In this document: in pieces, positions 18,859 through 27,944 of the stretch
Numbering within the stretch: position 1 is the stretch's first letter
Layout: every line of letters begins with the position of its first letter
NCBI RefSeq assembly: GCF_000716445.1
Contig: NZ_JNWK01000009.1
Coordinates: forward strand, 124,001 to 188,000
DNA: 64,000 nucleotides
Direction: 5' to 3'
Source: Streptomyces wedmorensis
GTDB lineage: Bacteria; Actinomycetota; Actinomycetes; Streptomycetales; Streptomycetaceae
Notes under the pieces: model-generated
Database searches by the model: none
What the model was told of the DNA's origin: nothing
Seen by the model: only the letters and a program-made list of their open reading frames with translations
Made by a program: the position numbers and the translations under genes

Positions 18859-19566
18859 TCAGTGCGGCGCCACCAGCTTGATGCCCACCCCGCGCACGGT
18901 GCGCAGATAGCGCGGTGCCGAGGCCCGCTCACCGAGCTTGCGGCGCAGCGCGGACACGTGCACGTCGATGGTCTGGTCCTCGATGTAGGCTTCCTGCCAG
19001 ACCTCCGCGAGCAGCCGGTGCCGGGACACCACCGTGCCGGCGTGCCGGGCGAGAAAGGCCAGCAGGTCGAACTCCCGGCGCGTGAGAACCAGTTCACGCC
19101 CCGCCAGATAGGCCGAACGCGCCGGCGGATCCACGGTCAGCTCACCGACCGTCACCAGACTCGACGGATCGGCGGGCGGGGCCTGTCCGGCGACTGCGGC
19201 GGGCACCGCGGTGCGCCGCAGCACCGCCGAGAGCCGGGCCAGGAGCTGTGCCCCGGAGAACGGCTTGACGAGGTAGTCGTCGGCGCCCGCGTTCAGGAGC
19301 TTGACGATCTCGCTCTCGTCGTCGCGGGCGGTCGCGACCACCACGGGCACGTTCGATATCCCGCGGATCATGCGCAGCGCGTCGCCGCCGTCGAGATCGG
19401 GCAGGCCGAGGTCCAGCACCACCGCGTCCAGCGAGCCCTGCGTGACCTCGCGCAGCGCGCCGAACCCGTCGCCCGTGCTGCGCACCGCATGGCCGTGCTC
19501 CGCGAGGATCTCCATCAGCGAGGCACGGATGCTGGGGTCGTCTTCGACCACGAGTACGCAGGGCAT
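18859..19566 (-). CDS. OmpR/PhoB-family response regulator
   Basis: A 235-residue regulator. The receiver domain has the acidic pair VEDD at its start, the phosphorylated Asp52 in VLDLGLPDLDG and the conserved Lys in DDYLVKPF. A winged-helix DNA-binding domain (about 140-235) contains LTRREFDLLAFLARHAG and IDVHVSALRRKLG. A GTG three codons upstream is possible, but ATG at 19566 has better spacing to AGGG. No kinase is adjacent; the kinase at 12372-13847, across the thiol-redox genes, is the likely partner. Confidence 0.92.
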   Translation of the reverse strand: MPCVLVVEDDPSIRASLMEILAEHGHAVRSTGDGFGALREVTQGSLDAVVLDLGLPDLDGGDALRMIRGISNVPVVVATARDDESEIVKLLNAGADDYLVKPFSGAQLLARLSAVLRRTAVPAAVAGQAPPADPSSLVTVGELTVDPPARSAYLAGRELVLTRREFDLLAFLARHAGTVVSRHRLLAEVWQEAYIEDQTIDVHVSALRRKLGERASAPRYLRTVRGVGIKLVAPH

Positions 19567-19768
19567 GGCGGACACCCTACAACCGGCCGTCCGTCATCCG
19601 GACAGCCCTCACCAGGGCCCGATTCCGGGCGCGGGGCCTCCCGGATCACGGGTGTTCCCGTGGACCGCTGCCCCGCGCGCCCCCGTACCGGAGAAGGCGT
19701 CCGGATCCCGCAGGCATGACCCCTCCGGAGCGGGGCACCCGGAGGAAGGCGCCCGAAGAGAGGGAGTC

Positions 19769-21283
19769 ATGACCGAAGACACGAGGCGGGGCACGTCCGT
19801 ACCCGCAGCCACAGGAACCGTGACCACGGCCGTACCGGCCCGACTGGACCGCCTGCCCTGGTCGCGCTGGCACTGGATGATCGTGATCGGCCTCGGGACC
19901 GTCTGGATCCTGGACGGCCTCGAAGTCACCATCGTCGGCAACATCGCCGGCCGTCTCGCCGAGAGCGGCAGCGGCCTGGACATCACCGCCGCCCAGGTGA
20001 CCGGAACGGCCGCCGCGCTGTACGTCGCCGGCGCCTGCTCCGGAGCACTCTTCTTCGGCCGGCTGACCGACCGCTACGGCCGCAAGAAGCTCTTCATGGT
20101 GACGCTGGCCGTCTACCTGGGAGCCACCGCCCTCACCGCCCTGTCGATGGAATCCTGGTGGTTCTTCCTCTTCCGCTTCTTGACGGGCTTCGGGATCGGC
20201 GGCGAGTACGCGGCCATCAACTCGGCGATCGACGAACTGATCCCCTCCCTCTACCGGGGCCGCGTCGACCTCATCATCAACGGCAGCTACTGGCTCGGAG
20301 CCATCGGCGGAGCCCTGCTCTCCATCGTCATGCTGGACACCGACATCTTCGCCCTCGACATGGGCTGGCGGCTCAGCTTCGCCCTCGGCGTCGTCCTCGG
20401 TCTGGTGATCCTCCTGGTCCGACGGCACGTCCCCGAGAGTCCACGATGGCAGTTCATCCACGGACGCGGAGAGGAGGCCGAGGAACTGGTCTCCACCGTC
20501 GAGCGCGAGGTCGAGGAGGAACACGGCCGCCCGCTGCCGGAGCCCGCCGGCGAGATCACCATCCACCAGCGACGCGGCATCGGCTTCGGACTCATCGCGA
20601 AGACCGTCTTCCGCCGCTACCCGCGCCGCGCCGTCCTCGGCCTCTCCCTCTTCATCGGCCAGGCGTTCCTCTACAACGCCATCACCTTCGGTTTCGGCAC
20701 CATCCTCTCCACCTTCTTCGACGTCCCCACGGGCCGGACGGGCTACTACTTCGCCGTCATCGCCGCGGGCAACTTCCTCGGCCCGCTATTCCTCGGCAGG
20801 CTCTTCGACACGGTCGGACGCCGCGTCATGATCTCGTCCACCTACCTCCTGTCCGGTCTCCTGCTCTTCGGCACGGCATGGCTGTTCGGCAGCGGCGTCC
20901 TCAGCGCCACCACGCTCACGGCCTGCTGGTGCGTCGTGCTGTTCTTCGCGTCCGCCGGCGCGTCCAGCGCCTACCTCACCGTCTCCGAGGTCTTCCCGAT
21001 GGAGACCCGCGCCATGGCCATCGCCTTCTTCTACGCGATCGGCACCGCGGCCGGCGGCATCAGCGGCCCGCTGATCTTCGCCAAGCTCACCGAGTCCGGC
21101 ATCCCGTCGGAGACCGTCCTAGCCTTCCAGATCGGCGCCGGCCTCATGTGCGCGGCCGGAATCGTGGCGGCCTTCCTCGCGGTCAAGGCGGAACGCCGCT
21201 CCCTGGAGGACATCGCCGAGCCCCTCTCGACGGCCCCTGCCGAGGCGTCCGGCACGCCCGACGCGGCTCCGCCCCGAGCCTGA
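19769..21283 (+). CDS. MFS transporter, sugar/organic acid type
   Basis: A 504-residue major facilitator protein with 12 hydrophobic segments. The conserved loop 2-3 motif is GRLTDRYGRKK, and RLFDTVGRR is its repeat in the second half. PESPRWQF after helix 6 and the acidic centre loop (EREVEEEHGRP) are typical of the sugar-transporter branch (MFS_1/Sugar_tr). The substrate is unknown. Start ATG at 19769 follows AGAGGGAGT. The gene stands alone and is followed by a perfect palindrome. Confidence 0.9.
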   Translation: MTEDTRRGTSVPAATGTVTTAVPARLDRLPWSRWHWMIVIGLGTVWILDGLEVTIVGNIAGRLAESGSGLDITAAQVTGTAAALYVAGACSGALFFGRLTDRYGRKKLFMVTLAVYLGATALTALSMESWWFFLFRFLTGFGIGGEYAAINSAIDELIPSLYRGRVDLIINGSYWLGAIGGALLSIVMLDTDIFALDMGWRLSFALGVVLGLVILLVRRHVPESPRWQFIHGRGEEAEELVSTVEREVEEEHGRPLPEPAGEITIHQRRGIGFGLIAKTVFRRYPRRAVLGLSLFIGQAFLYNAITFGFGTILSTFFDVPTGRTGYYFAVIAAGNFLGPLFLGRLFDTVGRRVMISSTYLLSGLLLFGTAWLFGSGVLSATTLTACWCVVLFFASAGASSAYLTVSEVFPMETRAMAIAFFYAIGTAAGGISGPLIFAKLTESGIPSETVLAFQIGAGLMCAAGIVAAFLAVKAERRSLEDIAEPLSTAPAEASGTPDAAPPRA

Positions 21284-21324
21284 CGGAACCGCACGCGGAC
21301 GCCGCGGCCCCGCTCTCCCGTATA

Positions 21325-21354
21325 CGTACCTCCCCGCCGCGGCGGGGAGGTACG
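21325..21354. terminator. Perfect 30 bp palindrome between convergent genes
   Basis: A perfect 15+15 inverted repeat (CGTACCTCCCCGCCG and its complement) lies 42 nt after the MFS stop and 86 nt before the end of the convergent DUF11 gene. It is best explained as a bidirectional terminator. With no spacer, the RNA hairpin would need to open a few central pairs. Confidence 0.65.
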
Positions 21355-21439
21355 CGGATGAGTGGCGACGGCCGTGCCGCAAGGCCGGCACGGCCGCCGC
21401 TTCCCGTGCTGTACGCCGGTCTCCTCCCCCCCCGTCTCC

Positions 21440-22843
21440 TCAGGAACGGGGCACGCAGGGGGCGCAGCAGGCCGGTGCGGGCTCGACGCAGACGACGACG
21501 GAATCGGTGTTGTCGGACGGGTCAGGGTCCTTCTCGACGGCCGTGACGGTGGCCGTGTTGGTCAGACGGGCGGCCCTGGTGGCCTTCGCCCGCAGGACGA
21601 GGGTGGCGCGGGCCCCGACGGCCAGTTCGCCGACGGACCACTGCCCGGTCTCCGGAACGTGGGCACCGGCGCTCGCGTCGGCGGACAGGAAGACGAGCCC
21701 GTTCGGGAGCCGGTCGGCGACGGTCACACCGGTCGCCGGGCTGGGACCGGCGTTGTGGACGGTCAGCCGGTAGGTCACGGTCTGCCCGACGGTCACGGTG
21801 GTTGCGTCGGCCGCCTTGACCACGTCCAGGTCGGCCGCCGGCCTGACCTCGGTCACGGCCTCGTCGGACGTGGACGTCAGCGGCTCGGGGGTGGTGCCGA
21901 GCCGGTTCTCGTACGCGGCGACGGCGGTGTTGACCACCCGCGTGCCCGCCGTCTCCAGGCCGAGGACCACCCGGTACTCGACGGTGGTCCCCTCCGGCAG
22001 CGCGGCCGTGTTGGCCAGACTGCCACCCTGGGACGCGGAGGCTCCGGTCCCGAGCCGGAAGACGACCGTGTCGCTCTCGGAGTCGTACGCGGCCTGGTCG
22101 TCACCCGCACGATCGGTCTTCACGCCGGCGTTCGGCCCGTCGACGACCCGGAGGGAATCGGGCACGTACGTCGTCCCCGGCGGCAGCACGTCCGTCAGCG
22201 TCAGCCGCTCGGCGGCCCCACCCCCCTCGTTCCTGGCCGTGATTCGGTACGTCACGACATCACCGACGTCCAACGGCCCTTCCGGCACCGCGGTCTTGGT
22301 GAGCACCACGAGCGGAGCCGTACCGAAGAACACGCCGTCCAGGAAGTTGCCGATCCCCCGGTTGCCCCCGGCCGCCGACACCGACCGGAACGCGAAACGC
22401 GTGGTGCCCTGCCCGGCCGGCACCGTGTACGTGCCCGTGTAGTACCCCCACGCCGTGTTCCCGTCCGTGAAGGAGCGCTGCTCGACCAGGCTCCCCGGCG
22501 CCCCGATGTCCAGCGCCATCGTGTCCTGCCCCTGCCGGCCCCGGTGGTAGAGCCGCCAGTACAGCTTCGTGCCCGGCGTGGTCGGCAGGTCCTGGTAGAG
22601 CGTGGACACCTGATTGGCGTTCAGCTCGGCGAACTGCTCGCCCTCCGCGGACGGCACGCCGTTGAATCCCGAATGCCACAGCTCGACCATGTGGTCCGTG
22701 GCTGTGGTCAGCCAGCCCGGAACATGCCGCGGCGCCTGCGTCTGCGACGCGTCCGGCAGAAACGCCATGTCGGTCACGGCCGGCTGTTCGAAACTCCCGT
22801 TCACGAGAGCGACCCGCAGCGGGACGGAAGGAGGTGTGCTCAT
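21440..22843 (-). CDS. DUF11-repeat surface-type protein without visible export signal
   Basis: A 467-residue protein. The N-terminal 170 residues form a jelly-roll-like domain (NGSFEQPAV, then WYTGTYTVPAG-type strands). Two DUF11 repeats follow, each with the LTKTAVPEGPLDVGDVVTY or VVKAADATTVTVGQTVTY opening and the LTDVLPPG / VADRLPNGL core. The C-terminus is cysteine-rich (PACCAPC). DUF11 repeats normally occur in exported adhesins, but no signal peptide or anchor is visible after ATG 22843. Function is unknown. Confidence 0.85.
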   Translation of the reverse strand: MSTPPSVPLRVALVNGSFEQPAVTDMAFLPDASQTQAPRHVPGWLTTATDHMVELWHSGFNGVPSAEGEQFAELNANQVSTLYQDLPTTPGTKLYWRLYHRGRQGQDTMALDIGAPGSLVEQRSFTDGNTAWGYYTGTYTVPAGQGTTRFAFRSVSAAGGNRGIGNFLDGVFFGTAPLVVLTKTAVPEGPLDVGDVVTYRITARNEGGGAAERLTLTDVLPPGTTYVPDSLRVVDGPNAGVKTDRAGDDQAAYDSESDTVVFRLGTGASASQGGSLANTAALPEGTTVEYRVVLGLETAGTRVVNTAVAAYENRLGTTPEPLTSTSDEAVTEVRPAADLDVVKAADATTVTVGQTVTYRLTVHNAGPSPATGVTVADRLPNGLVFLSADASAGAHVPETGQWSVGELAVGARATLVLRAKATRAARLTNTATVTAVEKDPDPSDNTDSVVVCVEPAPACCAPCVPRS

Positions 22844-23758
22844 GGTGCCATCTCCGATCGTTCGACGGTGCGCGAGAGACCCCGCAGCCCCCGGACACGG
22901 GGCGAGGGGGTCGGAACACCCCGTAGCTCAGCGCCCCCTCCGCCCCGGGTACAGCCGTGGCGGAGGTGTCCCGGCCAGCACCGAACCGAGGGTTTACCCG
23001 CCCCCTCGCGCGCCTGACGGCCTCGCCGACCCTTGTTCGGCCCCACCGGTGACCCCGTCGGACACCTCGGGCCCACCGCTCTCGCGCGTACCTCCCGCAC
23101 TGACCGGATGACATGGCTCTCTGGCGTTCACACGCCACCTGGAAGGTTGAATCATGAGCCGCCAGGTTGACGCACATGTGGTCGGCACGTGCTCACGCGG
23201 TGGACAGGCAGGAGAGGGGCGTACGTTCCAGGGCCGATGTGCCGGGCCTGGAACCCGTCGCCGGTCGGCGGGCCCGGAGGGGCTGCGTAGGTCAGATGTG
23301 GCTCGGACGTCAAGTCTCCTTCGGCATGGCCGAGGTGGACCTGGGCGGTGAGTCCGGTGAAGAGGTCGGGGCCGTCGACCCCCATGGGGCCGTGGAACGC
23401 GGCGACGGCGGCCACATGGCCGGGGTGGGCCGCGGCGGTTCACATCCGAGCTTCTTCGGCGAGTAGCTGGCCAGCAGGTTCTCCGTCTGCTGGTGGTACA
23501 AGAACGGCAAGCCGTTGACCAGCAGAAACAATCTGTTGGGCTTCGGGCTTGCGGCCTGGTCCGAGAATGGTCCGGATCTTGCTCTGCGAGGTGATCGAGG
23601 CCTTGGTGCGATCGAGTAGGACTGTGGGGGTAGTGCGCTGTCGTGCCAACTCCCGGGCACAGGGAGCAAAGTCGGCCGGTTGTGCCGGTCGTACTTTCGA
23701 GGTGTGCCCGGCCGTGAACGCTGCGGGCGCGATACCGATCGCTCCGAAAGGACCCCTC
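22844..23758. other. 0.9 kb without a supportable gene
   Basis: Upstream DNA of the DUF11 gene and of the isochorismatase-like gene. Short protein-like stretches occur on the minus strand in different frames (for example FLLVNGLPFLYHQQTENLLASY near 23.5 kb and DLFTGLTAQVHLGHAEGDL near 23.3 kb). No continuous frame joins them. This may be a decayed gene or chance. The segment from 23.46 to 23.70 kb is lower in GC than its surroundings. Confidence 0.35.
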
Positions 23759-24421
23759 ATGTTCGACATCACCAAGGTGCAGGCCGCCCCGAGCAAGGAT
23801 CTGCTCACCCCCGACAACGCGGTCATGCTCTTCGTGGACCACCAGCCGCAGATGTTCTTCGGCACCGGGAGCGGCGATCGCGCCGCGATCATCAACAGCA
23901 CCGTGGGTCTCGCCAAGGCGGCGCAGGCGTTCGATGTGCCGGCCGTCCTGACCACGGTGGCCGCCGAGTCGTTCTCCGGGCCCCTGCTGCCGCAGCTTGC
24001 CGAGGTGTTCCCCAAGCAGGAGGTCATCGACCGTACGACCATGAACGCCTGGGAGGACGAGGCGCTCGTGGCGGCGGTCAAGGCGACCGGCCGCAAGAAG
24101 ATCATCCTGTCCGGCCTGTGGACCGAGGTCTGCCTGGTGCTGCCCGCGCTCTCCGCCCTGGAGCAGGGTTACGAGGTGTACGTGGTCTCCGACGCCTCCG
24201 GTGGCGTCAGCCCGGCCGCCCACGAGCACGCGCTGCAGCGGATGATCGCCGCCGGCGCCGTCCCGGTGACCTGGGTCCAGGTGCTCCTGGAGCTGCAGCG
24301 CGACTGGGCGCGTCAGGAGACGTACGGCGCGGTCATGGAGATCGTCAAGGCGCACGCGGGCGCGTACGGCCTGGGTGTCGTGTACGCGCAGAGCGTCATC
24401 GGCGCGCACGCCGCCGGCTGA
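23759..24421 (+). CDS. Isochorismatase-like cysteine hydrolase (YcaC type)
   Basis: A 220-residue hydrolase. Catalytic residues visible are Asp27 in LFVDHQPQ and the nucleophile Cys125 in GLWTEVCLVLPAL. The likely reaction is hydrolysis of an amide or imide-like C-N bond; the substrate is unknown. ATG 23759 follows AAAGGACCC. It is the first gene of a long plus-strand array, five bases before the DoxX gene. A close paralogue with a premature stop is at 51272-51982, also next to a DoxX gene. Confidence 0.9.
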   Translation: MFDITKVQAAPSKDLLTPDNAVMLFVDHQPQMFFGTGSGDRAAIINSTVGLAKAAQAFDVPAVLTTVAAESFSGPLLPQLAEVFPKQEVIDRTTMNAWEDEALVAAVKATGRKKIILSGLWTEVCLVLPALSALEQGYEVYVVSDASGGVSPAAHEHALQRMIAAGAVPVTWVQVLLELQRDWARQETYGAVMEIVKAHAGAYGLGVVYAQSVIGAHAAG

Positions 24422-24426
24422 CCCCT

Positions 24427-24933
24427 GTGGACACCGGCATTCTGATCCTGCGTCTGCTGGTGGGACTGCTCGTCGCCGGCCACGGGGTGCAGAAGATCAG
24501 TTCGCACCTGGGCGGCAAGGGACTCGAGGGCGGTACCGAGGAGTTCCGCGCCGACGGCTTCCGCGGCGGTGCCCTCACCGCCCTGGCGGCGGGCGGTGGT
24601 CAGATCGGATCGGGCCTGCTGCTCGCCGTCGGCCTCCTGACCCCGCTCGCCGCGACCGGCGCCATCGGGGTCATGACGGTCGCGCTCACCGTGAAATGGC
24701 GCCACGGGCTCTGGGTGCAGAACGACGGATATGAGTACCCGCTCGTCCTCATCGGCACCGCCGCCGCCCTCGCCGCCACCGGCCCCGGCACCTGGTCCCT
24801 CGACGCGGCCCTCGGCCTCACGCCGTACCCGCTGTGGTGGGCCGCCCTCGCGCTCGTGGCCGGTCTCGGCAGCGGGCTCCTCACCCGGCTCGTCCTACAC
24901 CGGCGCGCCGCCCCGACGGTCGCCGAGCGCTGA
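24427..24933 (+). CDS. DoxX family membrane protein
   Basis: A 168-residue protein with four hydrophobic helices. The family signature is ILRLLVGLLVAGHGVQK near the start, and a second conserved region is VKWRHGLWVQNDGYEYPLVLI. DoxX proteins are linked to membrane redox or thiol stress in several bacteria, but the activity here is unknown. It starts with GTG five bases after the isochorismatase stop. The pair isochorismatase plus DoxX recurs at 50748-51982. Confidence 0.9.
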   Translation: MDTGILILRLLVGLLVAGHGVQKISSHLGGKGLEGGTEEFRADGFRGGALTALAAGGGQIGSGLLLAVGLLTPLAATGAIGVMTVALTVKWRHGLWVQNDGYEYPLVLIGTAAALAATGPGTWSLDAALGLTPYPLWWAALALVAGLGSGLLTRLVLHRRAAPTVAER

Positions 24934-25024
24934 GCGCGAGCTGCGCAGACCAGTCCGGCCGCCTGCGTACCCCGGACCGGGCGGCCGGGCCCTTCCCACC
25001 CTCTCTCTCAAACAGGAGCACCCG

Positions 25025-25603
25025 ATGGACACCCTCACGACCCCGCACGGCGGCGGTCAGCCGCTGCTGCATCAGAAGGGCGCCGAGACCCAGGCGTTCG
25101 GCACGCTCAAGCAGCTGCCGATCGGTCTCGGCCACGACACCCGCATGTACGCGTGCCAGCGGCTGAACCGCGTACTCGCCGACACGCAGATCCTGTACTC
25201 CCTCTACAAGAAGCACCACTGGCTCATGCGCGGGGCGACCTTCTACTCGCTCCACCTGATGCTGGACAAGCACGCGGAAGCCCAACTGGCCATCGTTGAC
25301 GCGCTGGCCGAGCGGGTCCAGAGCCTCGGCGGCGTCGCCGTCGGAGACCCGCGCCACGTTGCGGAACTGACCGCGATACCCCGGCCGCCGGACGGTGTGG
25401 AGCCGGTGCCCGTCATGCTGTCGCGGCTCCTCGACGCGCACGAGCGGATCCTGATCGACGCCCGGGACGCCGCCGCCCGGCTCTCTGGGGAGGGCGACGA
25501 GGGCAGCGCCGACCTGCTCGTCTCCGATGTCATCCGCACCGGCGAGGCGCAGGTGTGGTTCCTGGCCGAGCACCTCGTGGACACCCCTCTGGTGCGCGGC
25601 TGA
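25025..25603 (+). CDS. dps: Dps-type DNA-protecting ferritin
   Basis: A 192-residue Dps-family mini-ferritin. Residues matching the inter-subunit ferroxidase centre are present: His65 (HHWLMRG), His77 and Asp81 (LHLMLDKH), Asp92 and Glu96 (IVDALAERVQSLGG). The long N-terminal tail (about 40 residues) and an extended C-terminal helix may bind DNA. It oxidises Fe(II) with hydrogen peroxide and shields DNA. The ribosome site AGGAG precedes ATG 25025, and the stop overlaps the next start (TGATG). Its presence implies oxidative stress around this operon. Confidence 0.92.
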   Translation: MDTLTTPHGGGQPLLHQKGAETQAFGTLKQLPIGLGHDTRMYACQRLNRVLADTQILYSLYKKHHWLMRGATFYSLHLMLDKHAEAQLAIVDALAERVQSLGGVAVGDPRHVAELTAIPRPPDGVEPVPVMLSRLLDAHERILIDARDAAARLSGEGDEGSADLLVSDVIRTGEAQVWFLAEHLVDTPLVRG

Positions 25604-27027
25604 TGGACACGTACGACGTCGTCGTGGTCGGTGGCGGTCCGGGCGGCGAGGTCGTCGCCGACCGGGTCGTCCGGTCAGGACTGACTGCCGTCGTCGTCGA
25701 GGCCGAGGCGGTCGGCGGCGAGTGTTCCTACCGTGCGTGCGTGCCGAGCAAGGCCCTGTTGCGACCCGGCGCGGCCCGGGAGGCCGCGCGGTCGGTCGAC
25801 GGGGCACGGCAGTCGGTGACCGGGGCGCTCGACCCGGCGCGCGTCCTGGCCCGCCGCGACCGGTTCACCGGCCGCGGTGACGACACCGGTCAGGCCGACT
25901 GGCTGAGCGGCGCCGGCATCCCTCTCGTACGAGGGCATGGACGCCTCGCCGGAGAGCGCCGGGTGGAGGTGACCGGGGCCGACGGTGCGGTCCACACCCT
26001 TCGGGCCCGGCTCGCGGTCGTTCTCAGCCCCGGCACGGAACCCGCTCTGCCGCCGGTCGAAGGGATCGACCGGATCGGTGTGTGGACCAGCCGGCAGGCC
26101 ACCACGGCCGATGCGGTGCCGGAGCGGCTCGTCGTCATCGGTGGGGGAGTGGTGGCCTGCGAGATGGCCACCGCGTGGTGCTCGCTCGGCTCCTCCGTCA
26201 CTCTGCTGGTCCGTGACCAGGCACTGCTGACCGGCTGGGAGCCGTGTGCCGGCGAAGAGGTCACGCGCGGTCTGACCGGTCTGGGGGTCACGATCCGCTT
26301 CGGGGTCTCGGCGACCCGGGTCGCCCGTGACGGGACCACCCGCGCCGTGACCGTGGAGACCGACGACGGAGCCACCCTCGTCTGCGACGAGGTGCTTGCC
26401 GCGGTCGGCCGCCGTCCGCGCACCGCGGACCTCGGCCTGGAGACCGTGGGACTGCCTGCCGGTGACTGGCTCCCGGTCGACGACACCTGCCGCGTCACCG
26501 CCCTCGACGGGGACTGGCTCTACGCCGCGGGCGACGTGAACCACCGTGCGCCGCTCACCCACATGGCCAAGTACCAGGCCCGCGCCTGCGCCGCGGCGAT
26601 CGCCGAGCGGGCCGTGGGCCGTCCGGTCGACACCGGCGGTTGGCAGGCTTGGAGCGCGGAGGCCGACCACGTCGCCGTCCCGCAGGCCGTGTTCACCCAT
26701 CCCGAGATCGCGAGCGTCGGTCTCACCGAACGCGCCGCACGCGAAGCGGGTATCGCGGTACGCGCGGTGGAGTACCGCATCGACGACGTCGCGGGAGCCG
26801 CGCTGTACGCCGACGACTACCGCGGTCACGCCAAGCTCGTCGTCGACGAGACGCGGGGAGTCGTCGTCGGCTGCACGCTCACCGGCCCGATGGCGACCGA
26901 ACTCATCCACACGGCCACCGTCGCCATCGTGGGAGAAGTCCCGCTCGAACGTCTGTTGCACGCCGTCCCCGCCTTCCCGACGGTCAGCGAGGTCTGGCTG
27001 CGGCTGCTTGAGGCGTACGGCCTCTGA
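25603..27027 (+). CDS. FAD-dependent pyridine nucleotide-disulfide oxidoreductase
   Basis: A 474-residue flavoprotein of the lipoamide dehydrogenase/mercuric reductase family. The FAD site is VVVGGGPGGEVVAD. The redox-active cysteines are in GGECSYRACVPSK. The NAD(P)H site is LVVIGGGVVACEMA and the second FAD site DGDWLYAAGDVN. In the C-terminal interface the usual HPTxSE dyad reads HAVPAFPTVSE, so the catalytic histidine register is altered. The start overlaps the Dps stop. It could regenerate a thiol or quinone in the same stress module; the substrate is unknown. Confidence 0.9.
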   Translation: MDTYDVVVVGGGPGGEVVADRVVRSGLTAVVVEAEAVGGECSYRACVPSKALLRPGAAREAARSVDGARQSVTGALDPARVLARRDRFTGRGDDTGQADWLSGAGIPLVRGHGRLAGERRVEVTGADGAVHTLRARLAVVLSPGTEPALPPVEGIDRIGVWTSRQATTADAVPERLVVIGGGVVACEMATAWCSLGSSVTLLVRDQALLTGWEPCAGEEVTRGLTGLGVTIRFGVSATRVARDGTTRAVTVETDDGATLVCDEVLAAVGRRPRTADLGLETVGLPAGDWLPVDDTCRVTALDGDWLYAAGDVNHRAPLTHMAKYQARACAAAIAERAVGRPVDTGGWQAWSAEADHVAVPQAVFTHPEIASVGLTERAAREAGIAVRAVEYRIDDVAGAALYADDYRGHAKLVVDETRGVVVGCTLTGPMATELIHTATVAIVGEVPLERLLHAVPAFPTVSEVWLRLLEAYGL

Positions 27028-27082
27028 GGCGTCCACCGCCCGTCCCTCCGCACTGGCACAAGTACCCGACAAGGAACCGCAC

Positions 27083-27909
27083 ATGCTTCCCACGAAGCGC
27101 ACCCTCACGCTCGCCCTCGCCCTGCCCGCGACGCTGGCCTCCCTGATCGGTGCCGCACCCACCAGCAGCTCGCCCGCGGCCGGCAGCGACCGGCACGCTC
27201 CCAAGCCCACCATCGTCCTCGTCCACGGGGCGTTCGCCGACGCATCCAGCTGGAGTGGCACGATCAAGCGTCTGCGCCGTGCGGGCTACCCCGTCGTCGC
27301 CATCGCCAACCCGCTGCGCGGTCTCGCCGACGACACGGCCTACCTCCGTGGCGTACTGGCCGGCGTCGACGGGCCCGTCGTCCTGGTCGGCCACTCCTAC
27401 GGTGGCGCCGTCATCAGCGGTGCCGCCGTGGGCGACAGCCGAGTGAAGGCCCTCGTCTACATCGCCGCGTTCACCCCGGACAAGGGCGAGAGCGCTGCCC
27501 AGCTGGCCCGAAGTTCCCCGGCTCCACCCTCGGCGGGACGGTGAACCCGCAGCCGTACCCGCTGCCCGGCGGTGGCACCGGCACCGAACTCGTCATCGAC
27601 CAGGCCAAGTACCACCGTCAGTTCGCCGCCGACGTCCCCGCCGCCGACGCGGCGGTCATGGCCGCGACCCAGCGCCCGGTCTCCACCCTCGCGCTGGACG
27701 AGCAGGCCGGGGAAGCGGCGTGGAAGACGATCCCGTCCTGGGCGCTCATCGCCACCGCCGACAAGAACATCCCGCCGGCCGCCGAGCGATGGATGGCCCG
27801 GCGCGCCGGCTCCCGCACCACCGAGGTGGACGCGTCGCACGCCGTCGCTGTCTCCCGCCCGGCGGTGGTCACCGACGTGATTCTCGCGGCCGCGCGCGCC
27901 ATCCGCTGA
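27083..27909 (+). pseudogene. Secreted alpha/beta hydrolase with a one-base frameshift
   Basis: It starts at ATG 27083 with a signal peptide (LALALPATLASLIGAAP). It continues with IVLVHGAFADASSWSG and the nucleophile loop LVGHSYGGAV. Near 27513 the frame breaks: the read continues to a stop at 27542-27544, while the neighbouring frame supplies the expected FPGSTLGGTVNPQPYPLP and a normal C-terminus ending at 27909. Total length is one base short of a whole number of codons. The intact paralogue at 43746-44600 shows the expected junction. Either a real deletion or a sequence error in GC-rich DNA. Confidence 0.85.
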
Positions 27910-27944
27910 GCACCCACCCGTACGTCCTACGAAGGAGAACCCTC

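Noticed and set aside
22923..22931. GTAGCTCAG, as in a tRNA D-arm
   Set aside because: No acceptor stem, anticodon arm or TPsiC arm can be folded around it; chance match.
23154..23466. Small plus-strand frames after AAGGTTGAATC-ATG
   Set aside because: Overlapping frames give Arg/Gly-rich translations without family features, so a gene is not supported.
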